From: Eriocheir sinensis
Taxonomy: Eukaryota > Arthropoda > Malacostraca > Decapoda > Varunidae
Direction of reading: 5' to 3'
NCBI RefSeq assembly: GCF_024679095.1
Contig: NC_066520.1
Coordinates: 15,290,709 to 15,354,708 of the forward strand
DNA length: 64,000 nucleotides
The position numbers and the translations under genes were made by a program. The notes beneath the pieces were generated by a model. The model saw only the letters and a list, made by a program, of their open reading frames with translations, made no database searches and had not been told where the DNA came from. Of this stretch, positions 59,344 through 64,000 are shown one piece after another (the stretch's first letter is position 1; every line of letters begins with the position of its first letter).

Positions 59344-60051
59344 TTCTATTTAAAGTTATCTATAGACCTTACGTGGTACCTCAGGGGAGGAGATCCCTCG
59401 ATACATAAATCAGTCCTTCTTCCCCAAACGCACGCGCTGAAAATGGATGAAGGCAGCTTGTTTGTCCGCAAGATGGATGCTGTAATTATCGCCGTTGCCG
59501 TGCTAATGATAATGGATTACAGCAACCTAACTCGCCGTTAATAAGTAGTTCCTGATGGTATCCTGCACCTATTCTTGTGTGTGATGAGCAGGTCTCGCTG
59601 TGATACTAACGGCCCAGCTCTTTACCACAAGTCCTTTCTAAGTCCCGTACTGCTAAGCTTCACTAATTTCAATGAGTGTGTAAAAAATTAGCGTTTGCCG
59701 GCAATAAGTCAGTCTCTATGTAGATTGTTTCCAATCGCATCTTGATTTGTCTCTCTATTACCAGCAAATATCGGTGAGCCAGGAGAGTAATGTTGAGTTC
59801 AGATTCAAGATTGAGATCCAGGAAATGATGTAAGACTCGTAATATTTCCGGATATGATTAAAAGTACTACACGTTTCCCAGTAAAGGCCATCACTCTTCT
59901 TAACTTCAAAGAGATACGAATACTGGAGGACAAGTGAAAGTTCCAAGACATTTATTCGGTAAACTTGACAAGAGAAGTATACTGAAAATAACAGTATAGT
60001 AGTAGTAGTAGTAGTAGTAGTATAGTAGTAGTAGTAGTAGTAGTATAGTAT

Positions 60052-60433
60052 GCGTTTTTTTTTTATTTTTTATTTTTACGTTGATTGCCTATTGCGCCGG
60101 TAGGCATCTTCCCGGTGGGGCCTGATGGTCGGCCCAAGGCTTCTTCCAGGTGGGGCCTGATGGTCGGCCCAGCCCGTTCTGGCGCAGGCGAGTGTTTATA
60201 GTGGCGCCATCTTGCATTGGCTCATGCTGCCCCCCGGAACTTGTTCTTGATTCGCTTGGACGGCTTCCTCTAGAGTCCGGGTTGATGGGTGGTCTTCAGG
60301 ACAGCATGTGGGTAGTTTTAAGCCACTCGGCGGTGACTGAAAAATCCGAGTGGTAGCGTGAGGATTCGAACCCGCGTCGTCCATCACGCGGTGAATGTGG
60401 GCCCAGTACGCTACCACCTACGCCACCGCCTGT
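60052..60433 (-). mobile_element. tRNA-derived SINE-like element, reverse copy
   Basis: This is the reverse complement of the same SINE body as at 28899. The B box GGTTCGAATC is at 60372-60363, and a degenerate A box TGGCGTAGGTGG lies at the 5' end (about 60427-60416). The body includes GGATTTTTCAGTCACCGCCG, CCACATGCTGTCCTGAAGAC and TGGCGCCACTATAAACAC. The 3' part carries two copies of GGTGGGGCCTGATGGTCGGC-type sequence on the plus strand spaced 35 bp apart. It ends in a poly-T on plus (poly-A in element sense). Confidence 0.8.
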
Positions 60434-61106
60434 TGTTGCTGTTGTTGTTGTTCTTGTTGTTGGTGGTGTTGTTGTTGGTGGCGGTGGTGGTGGTGGTGCT
60501 GATATAATGTTGTAGTACAGAAATATGGGAGGCACTACCAGTACGTAAAAGCAATTCTTATTCTTTCAGTGGCATAAATCATTGCATAAAATATCGAGGT
60601 TTCTGGAACATGTTTCTGGTCCAATTTGTGCGATTCTAAAAACTTATAACAAAACATTACCAGCAGCATTTTAAGTTTATAATACCGATTCACTAAATAC
60701 AAAAAAAAGTTTATATAACATATTTGGTGGGCGCATGAAAATTAAACAAGCAATCAGGAGTTATTCCCTCGGGCGATCTGGGAATATTACGAAACATTAG
60801 TCACGTGAACAAATCTCAAACCACTTGAATATGTATTAGCAGCTGCCAGTAATGACGAAATTTCCAGCAAATTTAGGCAATCTGCTCTAATTACCTAAGC
60901 AATAAGTCTTGCCTCTTTTACATTTATTGGTCGTTATATCTGATAGCGATACACAGTTACAATCGTCACTGGCAAATTAATGAATCAAAACGGAATGCAT
61001 CACCGCGCAGTGTCACGCTGAAGAAAATGCTTCAACGATCTTGAATTTTGAGGCGCAGATAATTAATTGGAGTCACGCAGTAATTATACGGTGTGCTGCC
61101 GACGCC

Positions 61107-61358
<252 letters not shown>

Positions 61359-63415
61359 CGAGGGATAGTCAGAGCAAGGGAAACAAGATGCAAAACAAAA
61401 AGCGATGCAAACGGAAAACAAAACAATACATGTTATCTTAGAAGCATTTTTGGAAACATTTTCGTAAAACAATTTGGGGCTTGAAGGAGGCCCTGCAGTG
61501 TTCCCTGGGGCACAGCGAGGCACGTGACAGCCACTGTAAACAATATGACGTGTAAACAGGTACGTGCAGTCACCAAGTACACGCTGTAAACAGATACATA
61601 CATGATGCAGACACATGAGTGCACACAAGTATTTGCCGTGAACAAGCAGGAGAGGCAGCCCCCTGGTACACAGTCAGGCAGGTGGATGTATTTACTTCTG
61701 CCAGTATCTGAACGCAGCCAAGAGGGAATCATCGGACACCTCTCCAACCATTTAGGGATTTTGATGGGAATATTTTCCTCGCTTGCTTTATCGGAGTGCT
61801 ATGGTGGGCTTTGCTTTTTTTTTTTTAACGGTGAGCAGATAAATTACTGTAAACTGTAAAAAATAACCGGCTGCTTCGGACACTCGGCACTGGGCCCTTG
61901 CCTCCGTGCCAGGGACTGAGGGATTGCGGCTGTTGCAAAGTTCGGCGCCGCGCCACTGCGTCCTCGCCAGGGACTGAGGGAAAGGATTGGGCCACTGGCG
62001 GTAGATATTTTTATTCTCTTATCGACAACTTATTATAAAGCTTGACGCTCAAACTGGCGCTGCTTCCTAACATAGAAAATTTGTACTATGCTGAATGCCA
62101 AATGATCTACTTTGGACAATAACATAAAAAAAAACAATTTATTTTTATATCCATTCCTCATTAAGTAATCGGGTAATCAAAAATAAATCTAATGACATGA
62201 AATTATTAAATTAAGCCCAGACGTCAGCGACCCAAGCCCTAAGCTTAGGACGACTTACGTTACCCGACAACGACTGAAATGAGGCTGTAAAAACTCTATT
62301 AGCGGCGTGTCACGGTGGCTCCGAAGATTCCTTTGGGGAACTATTTGATGAGCCTCTTCACGTTGTCTTCCATCCTTCTCCTTTTCCTCCCTCCTCCCTC
62401 CACACGGATATTTTAATGTCTTTGTTCTGCACTGAAGGTCGCTCCTCGGGGTGATGGACAGTCAATTTATTCAGCGGTAATAGAGTTGGAGTCTTTACAT
62501 ATTGGTGTTTTATATATTTTGCATTGATGAGGAAGGAGAAGCAGCGAGGTGTGTGGGTGCTGCGTCACTGTTGGTGCATGACGGAACAAACTGAGCTGCG
62601 ATACTGTGAGGATGATGGGAAAAGCCTTCATTTTGGCACGGACTATTCAGGAATTTGCACCTAACATTCACGTAAAGTCTTTCAGCTGTCAGTATAAAAA
62701 AGTCTTACACGAGTTTTCGATACACGAGAATAAAAGTATCGAAGTTCAAAACCTTATAATAAAATGTCAGTTTCAGATGAATAAAGATATGTATTAAACA
62801 ACACTAAGAACTACTATGATATATAATTTACAACAACATTATTCAGTGTGCCAGTTCCACACAGCTGTGATTACCAGAAGGCTTCATTAGGTCGCCATGC
62901 CACGGACATGGAATGCTTGCTAGTTGTTAAGGAGGGCAGATGAAAGTAAGTCTCAGTCTGACATGTGAGATGGAGGCGAAGACACAGCTGGAGAGGGAGA
63001 GACGGAGAGGTGGAGGATCTTGCCAATACACTAACGGGTCAGCGGGTTTCAGGACTGAATGTAGGTAAATGGCGTTCCCTCAGGCGACTTCTTCCATCAG
63101 CTACATTTAAGTGGGTAGTAAATTAGAGACTTGAAGCTCGTCAGACGAATGGGAAGTCCTCAAGATGTCGTTTGCCTAAGAGATGGTGAGACATTCCCGT
63201 TTGAAGAGACTCTTCTCTTTCATTCCCTCAAGTGCTTCATCAAGTCAGCCATTCAGTTCACCTGTCTCTCAGCCTCGAGTCCGTCCTGTCGTCCCTCTGA
63301 CATTCCAAAGCTCCCCTGTTCGCCAACCTGCCTGCCTTCCTTCCTTCCTGCAATCCCTAGATTTCTTCGTTCCCTCTTTTCCCTCTCATCTTCACTCACA
63401 CACACGCAAACAGTC

Positions 63416-63516
<101 letters not shown>

Positions 63517-64000
63517 ATACCACCAAGATATAAGAAAGGTTGTTGTGGTTGTCTTCCTCACTATGAAGAATGTTTCATAATTTCTAATTATATTTATTCT
63601 AATTCTATTTTAATCATAAAACGTTCCTTGGAAGAAAAGTCTTCACCTTTTATCTTGCGCGAAATCTCAAACTGACTTTCTAGGCTACTTGCGGCGCTGT
63701 GGATTTAAAAAAAAAAAAGAAGTGTCGACCTGAACACTAAACTAAATAATCTTCAACTCTCCTTTGGAAGCAAGTCTTTGAGCTCAAAGAGGAACTGCAG
63801 AGCGTTTGAAGTATAATTTTTATATTCCTCTGATCGAACACGGCTCGGTGACTTTCAGACCTTCAAACAATTTCCTTGCCAGAAATTTTAGGAGTAACAT
63901 TTCAGTGATCCATCCCTGCGTGGGGGACGCACTGTGCTCAGGGAGCCTTAGTACATTTCAAAGGCAATGGCTCGTAGTGGTGAGTAAATCTTCACAGTGG

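Overview
The window is eukaryotic, almost certainly an arthropod and probably a decapod crustacean (perhaps a brachyuran crab). I infer this from a fragmented insect-type dpr gene with long introns, an extreme density of dinucleotide microsatellites (CA/GT and CT/GA tracts of 50-330 bp every 1-3 kb), and tRNA-derived SINE-like repeats. The species cannot be fixed by reading alone.

The only gene I can support is on the minus strand. It is a dpr-type (defective proboscis extension response) two-immunoglobulin cell-surface protein. Seven exons spread over about 44.8 kb (57592 down to 12784) join in one frame with consistent intron phases and GT/AG borders. They give 281 residues from the start of Ig1 to a stop codon. 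In transcription order the exons are: Ig1 N-terminal half (57453-57592), Ig1 middle (41456-41533), Ig1 C-terminal half (22604-22736), a 57-nt phase-symmetric linker exon (17418-17474), Ig2 first half (16711-16883), Ig2 second half (16333-16462), and a terminal exon with a hydrophobic GPI-signal-like tail (12784-12920). The first visible exon starts at a splice acceptor in phase 1, so the signal-peptide and 5' UTR exons lie further upstream, outside the window or in the unrecognised part of 57.6-64 kb.

Layout by region: 1-12.7 kb is 3' flank or possible 3' UTR territory, with microsatellites and one dispersed-repeat copy. 12.8-17.5 kb is the compact 3' part of the gene with four exons. 17.5-57.4 kb is three large introns (5.1, 18.7 and 15.9 kb) holding SINE copies, two dispersed-repeat families, a 24-bp minisatellite, a 31-bp minisatellite of roughly 92 units, a 64-bp tandem repeat and many microsatellites. 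57.6-64 kb is upstream intron with a perfect 125-bp direct duplication, a SINE and two long CT/GA tracts.

Nearly all long open frames in the window are translated simple repeats and are not genes. The most interesting part is how simple repeats meet the exons. Three consecutive internal exons have GU-rich tracts within about 45 nt of their 5' splice sites. One of these exons is also preceded by 177 nt of pure UC repeat, leaving a single candidate branch-point adenine. The linker exon looks like a cassette. No wholly new biological system was recognised.
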